9,492 nt of DNA from G039029935 sp039029935 (GCA_039029935.1 JBCCFC010000461.1:1-9492), one strand, 5' to 3'. Shown: positions 1-5,806, counted from the first letter of the stretch. Numbers and translations are program-made. The notes: generated from the letters alone by a model not told the origin.

Positions 1-274
1 ATGTTGAACTTGGATTATTTTTTAATTGTTCTACTTGCTTCTGAAATATCTCTTTATGCTGTTTTCTTGCTGAGAATTCGACCTCTTGATAATGCCCCTG
101 GGACACTTTCTCTAGAAATTTATTTAATTCTAATAATAGGGTCGTCTTTCCTGAACCATTTTTGCCCGTTATGATAAGATGTTTGCGATCAAATTCGCTT
201 AGGCATATTTCTAATCCAGATAGGTTCCTGAGATTATCAACTTTGATATGATTAATAAATATGTCTTGTCCCAT
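1..274 (-). CDS. AAA-family ATPase, N-terminal part (runs off left edge)
   Basis: The reverse strand reads from an ATG at 274 through 91 open codons to the window edge, so the gene is partial at its 3' end. The protein begins MGQDIFINHIKVDNLRNLSG, and residues 43-50 form a Walker A P-loop (GKNGSGKT) followed by a leucine-rich helix. The order of an N-terminal beta strand, an 'N-L' turn and an early P-loop is typical of SMC/RecF/OLD-like AAA ATPases (AAA_15/AAA_23 type). Walker B and the signature motif lie outside the window. A weak ribosome site (CAGGG) sits about 6 nt upstream. GC is about 33%, clearly lower than the neighbouring genes, which suggests acquired DNA, often a defence or mobile context for this family. 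It starts 42 nt after the PAP2-VanZ gene on the same strand, so read-through is possible. The ATPase call is solid; the exact role is unknown. Confidence 0.8.
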   Translation of the reverse strand, partial: MGQDIFINHIKVDNLRNLSGLEICLSEFDRKHLIITGKNGSGKTTLLLELNKFLEKVSQGHYQEVEFSARKQHKEIFQKQVEQLKNNPSST

Positions 275-316
275 TTTGTACCCTGTTATCACTAACGCAT
301 ATCCTTGTAAGATTTT

Positions 317-1306
317 TTATTCTTGTAGCAGTTTCGCACTCAGCCACCAGAAAAAAAGCATTCCGGTCACATCGCAGAGCAAGTCGAGCATATCCAGTGT
401 GCGATAGGGCGAGAAATGTTGAAAGCCCTCTTCTATGGTTGCCAAGGTCAGCGGAACAATAACCGCAATCGGCAACGCTATGTTAAACAACTTCACTGTT
501 CGTCCATTGAGCCACAGATTGAGCCAGAACACAATTAAGCCAAAGAGCAGAAAATGCATCACCTTGTCGGCATAGGGCCAACGTAACAGATGAAGTGGGA
601 GGATATCCATGTAGGCCATTTGCGTCACGAGAATCGCCAATGCCACTTGCGGCCAGAGTAACCAGCGGAGTCGTTGCGTAAACTGTTTCTCTTCACCCGA
701 AAATCCATAGACGGTTGCACCCGTTGCTAACCCTAGAATAACGCCAGCGATGATGTCAGATGGGTAGTGATGCCCCAGATAGATACGACTAAAGGCGATG
801 ATGCTGGCCGTGCCAAACAGACCTAGAAAGAGGATAATTTCTTCTAGGAAGGGGTTGATTTGCAAATTGAGGATTGTTACTTGCCCCTTCTGAGCAGAGG
901 AAAGCCTATTTCTCTGTCCTTTCAACGTTAGCCAAACGGCGGTTGCCGCCCCAAAGGCTATGGTTGTGTGACCGCTGGGAAATGAAGGGAATGGCACAGC
1001 GGGTAATAACAGGCGTGTACTCTCTGGGCGTGGACGCATGGCTAGGCCATAAAAAAGCAAGGTCAAGAGTAGGCTGGCAAGACAAGCATAGAGAATAACA
1101 CGACCTAAATTTTGGCGATGATGTTGTTCACCAAGGTGAGGACCCAAAACCCTGCCGAGCTTTCCCTCTGCCAAGCGCGGTTGCATCAGTGCAATGCCAA
1201 TCAACGGAATCAATGCAAGGCCGAGCGTTGTGCAGACAACCATGAACACATCCAATACAGGGTGAACAATCTGCTGATTGCTCCATTGTAGTATCCATTG
1301 ATCCAT
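317..1306 (-). CDS. PAP2-family phosphatase fused to a VanZ-like domain, membrane protein
   Basis: This is a 329-residue polytopic membrane protein. The first two thirds is a PAP2 (type 2 phosphatidic acid phosphatase) domain: RPRP at residues 91-94, PSGH at 110-113 and SRIYLGHHYPSD at 173-184 (S-R-x5-H-x3-D) are the three phosphatase motifs, with the catalytic histidines in the last two. Such enzymes dephosphorylate lipid phosphates, for example undecaprenyl pyrophosphate or phosphatidate, on the outer face of the membrane. The lysine usual in the first motif (K-x6-R-P) is a tyrosine here (Y86). The last ~100 residues match VanZ-like proteins: a DKxxHF segment at 247-252, then an E...Q.F.P.R..D..D pattern at 292-308. 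Start choice: an open GTG at 1315 lies inside a very strong Shine-Dalgarno (AAGGAGGTGAT, 1311-1321). The ATG at 1306 is 8 nt from its AGGAGG core and is preferred. It lies 91 nt downstream of the isomerase gene, on the same strand. Confidence 0.9.
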   Translation of the reverse strand: MDQWILQWSNQQIVHPVLDVFMVVCTTLGLALIPLIGIALMQPRLAEGKLGRVLGPHLGEQHHRQNLGRVILYACLASLLLTLLFYGLAMRPRPESTRLLLPAVPFPSFPSGHTTIAFGAATAVWLTLKGQRNRLSSAQKGQVTILNLQINPFLEEIILFLGLFGTASIIAFSRIYLGHHYPSDIIAGVILGLATGATVYGFSGEEKQFTQRLRWLLWPQVALAILVTQMAYMDILPLHLLRWPYADKVMHFLLFGLIVFWLNLWLNGRTVKLFNIALPIAVIVPLTLATIEEGFQHFSPYRTLDMLDLLCDVTGMLFFWWLSAKLLQE

Positions 1307-1397
1307 AATCATCACCTCCTTATCACTAACTTCATCCTATGAATCCGGCAATCCTCGCAGCCCAAGCAGGGGAGCCAAGGTAGAAAACTGCGTCCAA

Positions 1398-1853
1398 TTA
1401 CATATACTTCTGCTCAATCTCTATCATGCGCTTCACCTTTGGTTCTGAGCGCGTCCCCTCTACATATTCCGAATTGAGCCACGCCTGGACAATGGTCTTG
1501 GCTGACTCAACCCCAATGACGCGCGCGCCCATTGCCAAAATCTGTGCGTTGTTGCTCTTAATGGCACGTTCAGCAGAGTAGACATCGTGGCAGGTGGCGG
1601 CACGGATACCCGGTACTTTACACGCTGTCATCGCCATACCTAGCCCTGTGCCGCAGATCAAAATACCGCGCTCGGCGTCCCCCTTCGCAACAGTATTGGC
1701 GACGCGTTCAGCCACGTCAGGGTAATATTCGACCGCATCACCAACGGGTGCGCTCATGTCTACAACCTCAACGCCATCAACCGTACTCAGTTCCGCTCGA
1801 ATTGCATCCAGCAGCACATCACCCGCATCATCACATCCCACAACCAGTTTCAT
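1398..1853 (-). CDS. RpiB/LacA/LacB-family sugar-phosphate isomerase
   Basis: The 151-residue protein has the usual RpiB length. It carries the N-terminal MKLVVGCDDAG strand, YPD at 44-46, the phosphate-binding and catalytic loop LICGTGLGMA (65-74, with C67 matching the catalytic cysteine of E. coli RpiB), VPGIRAA, and the GARVIG turn near 109-114. The family interconverts aldose and ketose phosphates, such as ribose 5-phosphate and ribulose 5-phosphate, in the cytosol. Two E. coli RpiB active-site histidines are replaced: His10 by Asp9 and His99 by Ser100 (alignment by eye). The substrate may therefore be another pentose, tetrose or hexose phosphate, and I assign no symbol. Start choice: an upstream in-frame ATG at 1868 has no ribosome site, whereas the ATG at 1853 has GAAGGG 7 nt upstream. 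The enzyme stands alone, so context does not name the pathway. Confidence 0.88.
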   Translation of the reverse strand: MKLVVGCDDAGDVLLDAIRAELSTVDGVEVVDMSAPVGDAVEYYPDVAERVANTVAKGDAERGILICGTGLGMAMTACKVPGIRAATCHDVYSAERAIKSNNAQILAMGARVIGVESAKTIVQAWLNSEYVEGTRSEPKVKRMIEIEQKYM

Positions 1854-1873
1854 GTTGTTTCCCTTCATTCATC

Positions 1874-1879
1874 ATTATA
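1874..1879 (-). promoter_or_regulatory. Candidate -10 box of the isomerase gene
   Basis: The reverse strand reads TATAAT here, 20 nt upstream of the chosen start at 1853. Transcription would begin around 1867, giving a very short leader that still includes the GAAGGG ribosome site. This placement also argues against translation from the ATG at 1868. No convincing -35 is seen at 16-18 bp, so this is a partial promoter call. Confidence 0.4.
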
Positions 1880-2168
1880 TAAGGTCTGCCTACGCATAGT
1901 GGCTCAATTAAATTATGGTACATTTGAGAAGTACCATCTCGAATGTCCAACTGATTATGCATCCATTTTGCCACAGACCATGAAGAGGATGCAATTTTAG
2001 GGTGTGAAGAAGAAAGGGCGTTCGATTATGATTCATGGCTCTCGAAAAGGGCTACTTTTGGACTCTGCGCGTGGGGATAAATTCGTTCAAACAGCCAAGT
2101 CCGTTGTAGTATGTCATATAATAAAATGAATATCCGTAGCTCTTTTGTATCCGCAAGGACAAAGGGCA
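1880..2168. other. Gene-free spacer upstream of the tandem repeats
   Basis: No credible coding frame is visible on either strand. It holds a 7-bp hairpin (ATGGTAC at 1915-1921 with GTACCAT at 1931-1937) and, at 2100-2114, a 15-nt stretch (TCCGTTGTAGTATGT) that recurs with one change at 4568-4582 on the opposite strand. The last ~30 bases before the 55-bp repeats (from about 2138) look like a decayed copy of the repeat's own end and start (TAGCTCTTTTGTATCCGC compared with TAGCTTTTGTATCGC). It separates the minus-strand isomerase gene from the plus-strand DUF2855 operon, so promoters for both must lie here. Confidence 0.6.
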
Positions 2169-2330
2169 GTATCGCAGGTAGGCTACCTGCGCCACAGATA
2201 ATCAATCTGTGATACTAGCTTTTGTATCGCAGGTAGGCTACCTGTGCCACAGATAATCAATCTGTGATACTAGCTTTTGTATCGCAGGTAGGCTACCTGC
2301 GCCACAGATAATCAATCTGTGATACTGGCT
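2169..2330. repeat. Three tandem copies of a 55-bp palindromic repeat
   Basis: Copies begin at 2169, 2224 and 2279; the third stops after about 52 bases. Across them I see only one C-to-T change (copy 2) and one A-to-G change (copy 3). Each unit contains two back-to-back hairpins: CGCAGGTAG/CTACCTGCG with a one-base centre, and CACAGAT/ATCTGTG around a 5-nt loop. The unit's outer GTATC and GATAC are also complementary, so each copy could fold as a small three-way junction. The change in copy 2 converts one G-C pair at the base of the first hairpin to G-U, so pairing is kept. The array ends about 60 bp before the DUF2855 start codon. It is not CRISPR-like, because there are no unique spacers. 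Confidence 0.95.
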
Positions 2331-2390
2331 TATATAGAAAATGCTGATATGAGAGAGCGTGGATAGAGAAAACATAACCAAGGGGAGACC

Positions 2391-3479
2391 ATGTCTACAA
2401 ACTTTTTGATCAACCGCAGCAATATCCGCGATATCAAAGTTGTTGAAGGGGAGAGCGCAGCCGACTTGCAACCCAACCAAATTCGTTGCCAAATTGACCA
2501 AGTGGCGTTCACGGCCAACAACATCACCTACGCCGTGGCGGGTGACTTTATGAAATATTGGGATTTCTTCCCAGCACCGGACGGATGGGGTAAATTGCCT
2601 GTGTGGGGCTTTGCAGATGTGGTTGCCTCTGAGCATCCCGACATCGCCATTGGTGAACGCATCTATGGCTATTGGCCGCTTGCAACGCATCTTACCATCG
2701 ACGCTGACCAAGTTCGCTCCAGTAGCTTTGTCGATGCTGCACCCCATCGCCAGCATCTCAACGGTATCTATAACAGCTACAGCCGTACTGCCAGTTCACC
2801 TGGGTTTGCGCCTGAACTGGAGCATCTCAACGCACTGCTGCGCCCGCTCTTTACCACCTCCTTTTTGATCGACGATTTTCTCGATGACAACGAGTTCTTT
2901 GGCGCAGAAGTGGTGATTATCTCCAGTGCATCGAGCAAGACGGCGATGGGTACGGCCTTTCAGCTACACAGCAACCGTGCAGCACGTGGGTCCGATGTGC
3001 AGGTGATTGGTTTGACCTCAGCGAGCAATGTTGCCTTTGTGGAAGGGCTGGGCTGGTATGATCAGGTGGTTGCCTATGATGATGTGACGGAGATTTCGGC
3101 TGAAACCAAAGCCGCCTACATCGACATCGCGGGCAACGGGCAACTGCGTAGCACCGTTCATCACCACTTTACCGATACTCTTGTTCACAGCAGTGCAGTC
3201 GGTGTATCCCACTGGGAGAAGCCAGCGTTTGGCACCGAGTTGCCTGGCGCGCGTTCAACGCTCTTCTTTGCACCCGCTCAAGCGCAGAAGCGTCTCAAAG
3301 AGTGGGGACCAGCGCAATTTGGTCAGAAAACGGCTGAGGCATCACAACAGTTTTATCAAGTAGCTGCGCAATTGCTCGATATCACTATAGGCACGGGAAC
3401 CGAGGAGATTTTGGATATCTACGCCAGCATGGTTGAGGGGGATATCCCGCCAAACCAAGCCTTTATGTTGAAGCTTTAG
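2391..3479 (+). CDS. DUF2855 family protein (MDR/oxidoreductase-like)
   Basis: The 362-residue soluble protein is recognised as DUF2855 from its N-terminal pattern: FTANNITYA at 40-48, a Y..FFPAPDGWGKLPVWGFA block at 56-75 and GERIYGYWPLATH at 88-100. This resembles the GroES-like half of medium-chain dehydrogenases. From about residue 170, a hydrophobic strand and an SSASSKTAMGTAF segment lie where the Rossmann-type half of such enzymes would begin, although the classic glycine-rich motif is not evident. The biochemical role of the family is not established, so I give none. Translation starts at 2391, three bases after AAGGGGAG. The next gene follows after 17 nt, so the two form an operon ended by the hairpin at 3934-3990. 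The coding strand is rich and regular, with no sign of damage. Confidence 0.85.
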   Translation: MSTNFLINRSNIRDIKVVEGESAADLQPNQIRCQIDQVAFTANNITYAVAGDFMKYWDFFPAPDGWGKLPVWGFADVVASEHPDIAIGERIYGYWPLATHLTIDADQVRSSSFVDAAPHRQHLNGIYNSYSRTASSPGFAPELEHLNALLRPLFTTSFLIDDFLDDNEFFGAEVVIISSASSKTAMGTAFQLHSNRAARGSDVQVIGLTSASNVAFVEGLGWYDQVVAYDDVTEISAETKAAYIDIAGNGQLRSTVHHHFTDTLVHSSAVGVSHWEKPAFGTELPGARSTLFFAPAQAQKRLKEWGPAQFGQKTAEASQQFYQVAAQLLDITIGTGTEEILDIYASMVEGDIPPNQAFMLKL

Positions 3480-3496
3480 AGCGCAAGGAGAAAACC

Positions 3497-3907
3497 ATGA
3501 ATACCACAACAACAATACCAGCCGTCATCCAAACATGGCATGAAATCATCAAGACACGAGACCCCGCCGACCTTGACACGATTTTGGCCGATGAGGTCGT
3601 TTTTCACTCACCAGTTGTCCATACACCACAAGTTGGCAAACAGATCACAATGCTTTATCTGTCAGCCGCTGCTCAGGTGCTGGGTGGTGAACAATTTGAG
3701 TATGTGCGTGAAGTCTATGGCGAACACGACGCTATCCTCGAATTTGAAACGGACTTGGATGGTATTCACCTCAACGGCGTGGACATGATCCGCTGGAACG
3801 ATGATGGACAGATTGTGGATTTCAAGGTGATGGTCCGTCCGCTCAAGGCGGTCAACAAAGTTCATCAGATGATGGGGGCAATGTTGGCGCAAATGAATAA
3901 ATCGTAA
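3497..3907 (+). CDS. SnoaL/NTF2-like fold protein
   Basis: The 136-residue soluble protein has the SnoaL-like/NTF2 pattern: an amphipathic N-terminal helix (AVIQTWHEIIKTRDPADLDTI), then DEVVFHSPV at about 32-40, a middle helix, EFETDLDGIHLNGVDMIRWNDDG at about 81-103, and a closing strand QIVDFKVMVRP. The cone-shaped fold binds small hydrophobic ligands and serves many roles (isomerases, cyclases, simple binding proteins), so no substrate is assigned. A clear AAGGAG ribosome site lies 8 nt upstream of the ATG. It is 17 nt behind the DUF2855 gene and ends 26 nt before the terminator, so it is the last gene of a two-gene unit. A shared small-molecule substrate with the upstream protein is plausible but only inferred from co-location. 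Confidence 0.82.
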   Translation: MNTTTTIPAVIQTWHEIIKTRDPADLDTILADEVVFHSPVVHTPQVGKQITMLYLSAAAQVLGGEQFEYVREVYGEHDAILEFETDLDGIHLNGVDMIRWNDDGQIVDFKVMVRPLKAVNKVHQMMGAMLAQMNKS

Positions 3908-3933
3908 AGCAAGGAAACAACCGTACTGTTTTT

Positions 3934-3990
3934 ACAATAGTAACCAAAAAACGGCGACATCGTTGAGTCGCCGTTTTTGGTTACTATTGT
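3934..3990. terminator. Long bidirectional intrinsic terminator
   Basis: The arms ACAATAGTAACC...GGCGAC (3934-3958) and GTCGCC...GGTTACTATTGT (3967-3990) pair over about 24 bp with a single bulged A, around an 8-nt loop. The GC core (CGGCGAC/GTCGCCG) is followed by a T-run on both strands. It lies between the plus-strand SnoaL gene (ends 3907) and the minus-strand membrane protein gene (ends 4001), so it can stop both convergent transcripts. The stem extends well past the usual length of such terminators. Confidence 0.92.
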
Positions 3991-4000
3991 TAATGAGGCA

Positions 4001-4504
4001 TTAGCGGGTAGCCACTGCTGATTGAGACAGTTCCGGTGTCGTAGCTTCATGTCCGCCAAGATTTTTCAGCCCTGTAATCACCATTGCCGTCGTTGGCAGA
4101 CCAATCACATATGTCCCCAAATTCATCAGAAATAGCGTGACGTTATGCTCTGGGCGAAACACCAAAGGCATCATAATCACAGGCACAGCAAATGCAATCG
4201 CTGCGATTAACCCCGTCTGCACCGCTTCCCCCATCTTTGACGTATTGCGCCACTGTAAGAGCGTGACAAGTCCAGCCGTTTGTAACATTGTGCCAAAAAT
4301 GCCGAGCAACTGCCAACCAATCGGCATCCCATCCACATCGGCCTCAACCAGTCCATTTTGCGCCAGCCAATCTAATGACGGGATCGTCGCCCCATTAAAG
4401 AGGCTGCCTGTCCATAACCAGCTAAACACCAATAGCCAGAACGAGGCGAGCAGCGTGATCATAACAGGAAGTCCAAAGATACGTGTATTCATCAATTGTT
4501 TCAT
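4001..4504 (-). CDS. Four-helix membrane protein, DUF1761-like
   Basis: The 167-residue protein has four likely membrane segments, at about 12-34, 63-83, 95-116 and 122-146, and a short polar tail. The third and fourth segments, with the sequence between them (GLIAAIAFAVPVIMMPLVF, then TLFLMNLGTYVIGLPTTAMV), resemble the second half of DUF1761 proteins, which are small inner-membrane proteins of unknown function. I make this match from memory and hold it loosely. The ATG at 4504 is preceded by GGAG at 7 nt spacing. Upstream is a ~180-nt leader containing an inverted-repeat element. Beyond it lies a leftward promoter (4688-4719) that mirrors the promoter of the two-component operon, so this gene is a likely target of that system. 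Function is unknown. Confidence 0.75.
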   Translation of the reverse strand: MKQLMNTRIFGLPVMITLLASFWLLVFSWLWTGSLFNGATIPSLDWLAQNGLVEADVDGMPIGWQLLGIFGTMLQTAGLVTLLQWRNTSKMGEAVQTGLIAAIAFAVPVIMMPLVFRPEHNVTLFLMNLGTYVIGLPTTAMVITGLKNLGGHEATTPELSQSAVATR

Positions 4505-4687
4505 GTTCAGTCTCCATTTGTTTTGTTTTCAATCAACCTAAGAATATTTTTCGTAATCTACAACAACATACTACAGCGGATTAGGGTAGGGAACGGATTT
4601 TAGCCTGCGTGTATAGAGAAAAATCCGTTGTAGCCCAAATCCGTTGTAGTAACACTTGGCCGTAGGCTCGTTTTTGCCCACATCCCC
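4505..4687 (-). other. Leader and spacer upstream of the DUF1761-like gene
   Basis: I see no coding frame here. If the leftward promoter at 4688-4719 is active, this stretch is the transcribed 5' leader of about 175 nt. Its middle is occupied by the nested inverted-repeat element at 4570-4650. The remainder shows no further structure I can support. Confidence 0.5.
4570..4650. repeat. Nested inverted-repeat element
   Basis: The outer arms ACTACAGCGGATT (4570-4582) and AATCCGTTGTAGT (4638-4650) are complementary over 13 bp with one G-T pair. Inside, AACGGATTTT (4592-4601) and AAAATCCGTT (4620-4629) pair perfectly over 10 bp. The motif AATCCGTTGTAG also occurs as a direct copy at 4622-4633, and a related 15-mer lies at 2100-2114, so this is a dispersed sequence rather than a one-off hairpin. 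It could be a miniature palindromic element or a structured leader of the minus-strand membrane gene. Confidence 0.75.
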
Positions 4688-4719
4688 AGTATAGCGGGCA
4701 ATCGTCAAGAAATTTTCAA
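4688..4719 (-). promoter_or_regulatory. Leftward promoter of the mirrored pair
   Basis: The reverse strand reads TTGAAA (4719-4714), 20 bp, then TATACT (4693-4688). Its spacer contains the sequence TTGACGATTGCCCGCTATA found identically in the rightward promoter. CTTGA boxes start at 4720 and 4709 on this strand, 11 bp apart. It faces the DUF1761-like gene. The 20-bp spacer is longer than the usual 17, which suggests dependence on an activator. Confidence 0.65.
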
Positions 4720-4802
4720 GAAACTGTCGAAACAATCTGCGGATTTACGTTTCAAGATTTTTCCGCATTGTCTTGACATTCCCTTGACGATTGCCCGCTA
4801 TA
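4690..4802. repeat. Perfect 20-bp inverted repeat linking two divergent promoters
   Basis: 4690-4709 and 4783-4802 are exact reverse complements over 20 bases (right arm CTTGACGATTGCCCGCTATA). With mismatches, the symmetry continues inward over the -35 boxes and outward over the last bases of the -10 boxes. A shorter imperfect pairing, CAATCTGCGGA (4733-4743) with TCCGCATTG (4762-4770), lies near the centre. Because each arm carries a -10 box and a CTTGAC box, I read this as regulatory DNA rather than transposon ends. Confidence 0.9.
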
Positions 4803-4804
4803 AT
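4773..4804 (+). promoter_or_regulatory. Rightward promoter of the cytochrome/two-component operon with 11-bp direct repeats
   Basis: TTGACA (4773-4778) and a consensus TATAAT (4799-4804) are separated by 20 bp. CTTGAC occurs at 4772 and again at 4783, 11 bp apart, which is the period of OmpR/PhoB-family binding sites. The first copy overlaps the -35 box. Transcription would start near 4811, leaving a leader of about 90 nt before the DUF4405 gene. The encoded OmpR-type regulator is the obvious candidate ligand, implying autoregulation (inferred). Confidence 0.7.
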
Positions 4805-4900
4805 GAAAGCAATAACAGTAACAACGGAGAGTGGCAGTGAAGACCATGCAAACGACAGCAATGGCCGCACCCTCTGATTGAAATAGGCGAGGAAAACACG

Positions 4901-5437
4901 ATGTATAGTATAGAAGAAGGGGCAATGATGACTGTACAAACGACTGTTCGAGGCAAAACACATCCCGCAAAGCGACCGAATATCAACAAGATTCGACTGA
5001 TGACGGACTTGATCCTGCTTGTCACAATGGTTCTGGTCATCTCACCACCACTAACGGGCATTCCACTGCATGAATGGATTGGGTTTCTGGTCTTGATACC
5101 GCTACTTTTCCATCTTGTTGTTGATTGGCAGTGGATTGTCAACACCACCAAACGCCTTTTTAATCATCAGCCTGGTGAGGTACGCTTTAACTATCTGCTC
5201 AACTGGGTTCAGCTACTCTTGCTGTTGTTGGCAACTGTGTCTGGAATCGCCATCTCTGAAGCGGTACTGCCTATGTTTGGTGTTCATGTCGAGATTGATC
5301 GCTATTGGATTGCCATGCACGAAATCAGTGCAGGACTCTTTACGGTGTTGATGGGTGTTCACATCGCCATGCATTGGCGTTGGCTTGTCAACACATTTCG
5401 GCGTCATATGCTTAAACAGACAGGGATCAATCAATGA
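4901..5437 (+). CDS. DUF4405 (flavinylation-associated cytochrome b-like) membrane protein
   Basis: The 178-residue protein has four membrane helices, at about 33-50, 59-76, 98-116 and 138-158. Histidines sit in the pattern of DUF4405 cytochromes: LHEWIG (H57), FHLVVDW (H71), MHEISAG (H140) and VHIAMHWRW (H154, H158), each near a helix end, as expected for axial haem ligands. The family is related to cytochrome b561-type di-haem proteins and is known from extracytosolic flavin-transfer gene sets. It probably moves electrons across or along the membrane; no flavin partner is encoded in this window. It is the first gene of the operon leading to the response regulator and kinase. Start: ATG 4901 has GAGG 8 nt upstream; ATG 4925 or 4928, behind AGAAGGGG, are alternatives that would remove 8 or 9 residues. 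Confidence 0.82.
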   Translation: MYSIEEGAMMTVQTTVRGKTHPAKRPNINKIRLMTDLILLVTMVLVISPPLTGIPLHEWIGFLVLIPLLFHLVVDWQWIVNTTKRLFNHQPGEVRFNYLLNWVQLLLLLLATVSGIAISEAVLPMFGVHVEIDRYWIAMHEISAGLFTVLMGVHIAMHWRWLVNTFRRHMLKQTGINQ

Positions 5438-5479
5438 GCAATCAATCAGTGAGTAAACAGAAAGAAGGAGCAAAATCAA

Positions 5480-5806
5480 ATGCCTAAATCTTGGAAAGAA
5501 GCTGCCGTGGCAACGCTTATAATTACATTCGTTGCCACGCTGCTCAGTTTGGCCCTTTTGCAGACGGAGAAAACAAACGTCGCCGAAACCCTGCGTACCT
5601 CTGGATTTGTTGATGAGGCGATGACTGTGGAGGGCGAGGACAGCGTTATACCGGGGCCGGCGGATATCATTGGCATTGCCGGCTTCACTGTTCGACAAAT
5701 TCTGCAAATTATCATACCATTGCTGATCACATTGCGCATCCTCAAAACAACACGGCAACGAGCAAGAAGCAAGCTGACAGGCCGAAAGCGGCCCATTGCC
5801 ATTTAA
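5480..5806 (+). CDS. Small two-helix membrane protein of unknown function
   Basis: The 108-residue protein has one membrane helix at about 7-27 and a second at about 66-87. The 30-60 loop is acidic (E30, E36, D45, E46, E51, E53, D54), and the tail at 90-105 is strongly basic. By the positive-inside rule the loop faces outside and both ends face the cytosol. AAGGAG lies 9 nt upstream of the ATG. It follows the DUF4405 gene by 42 nt and precedes the response regulator by 22 nt, so it belongs to the operon. I do not recognise a family. Position and topology would suit an accessory sensor, a kinase modulator or a subunit of the cytochrome, but none of these is shown by the sequence. Confidence 0.75.
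   Translation: MPKSWKEAAVATLIITFVATLLSLALLQTEKTNVAETLRTSGFVDEAMTVEGEDSVIPGPADIIGIAGFTVRQILQIIIPLLITLRILKTTRQRARSKLTGRKRPIAI

Noticed and set aside
1915..1937. Operator-like palindrome ATGGTAC-N9-GTACCAT
   Set aside because: Seven-base arms can arise by chance, and it has no second copy or regulator gene nearby, so it is noted only inside the spacer entry.
2169..2330. CRISPR array
   Set aside because: The whole 55-bp period is conserved, so there are no unique spacers, and no cas gene is present.
2238..2756. Minus-strand 172-codon open frame
   Set aside because: It runs through the tandem repeats and antisense to the DUF2855 gene, with no credible start or motif.
4690..4802. Terminal inverted repeats of a miniature transposon
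   Set aside because: The arms carry matching -10 boxes and 11-bp spaced boxes and face divergent genes, so a regulatory reading explains more. No target duplication was seen at the ends.
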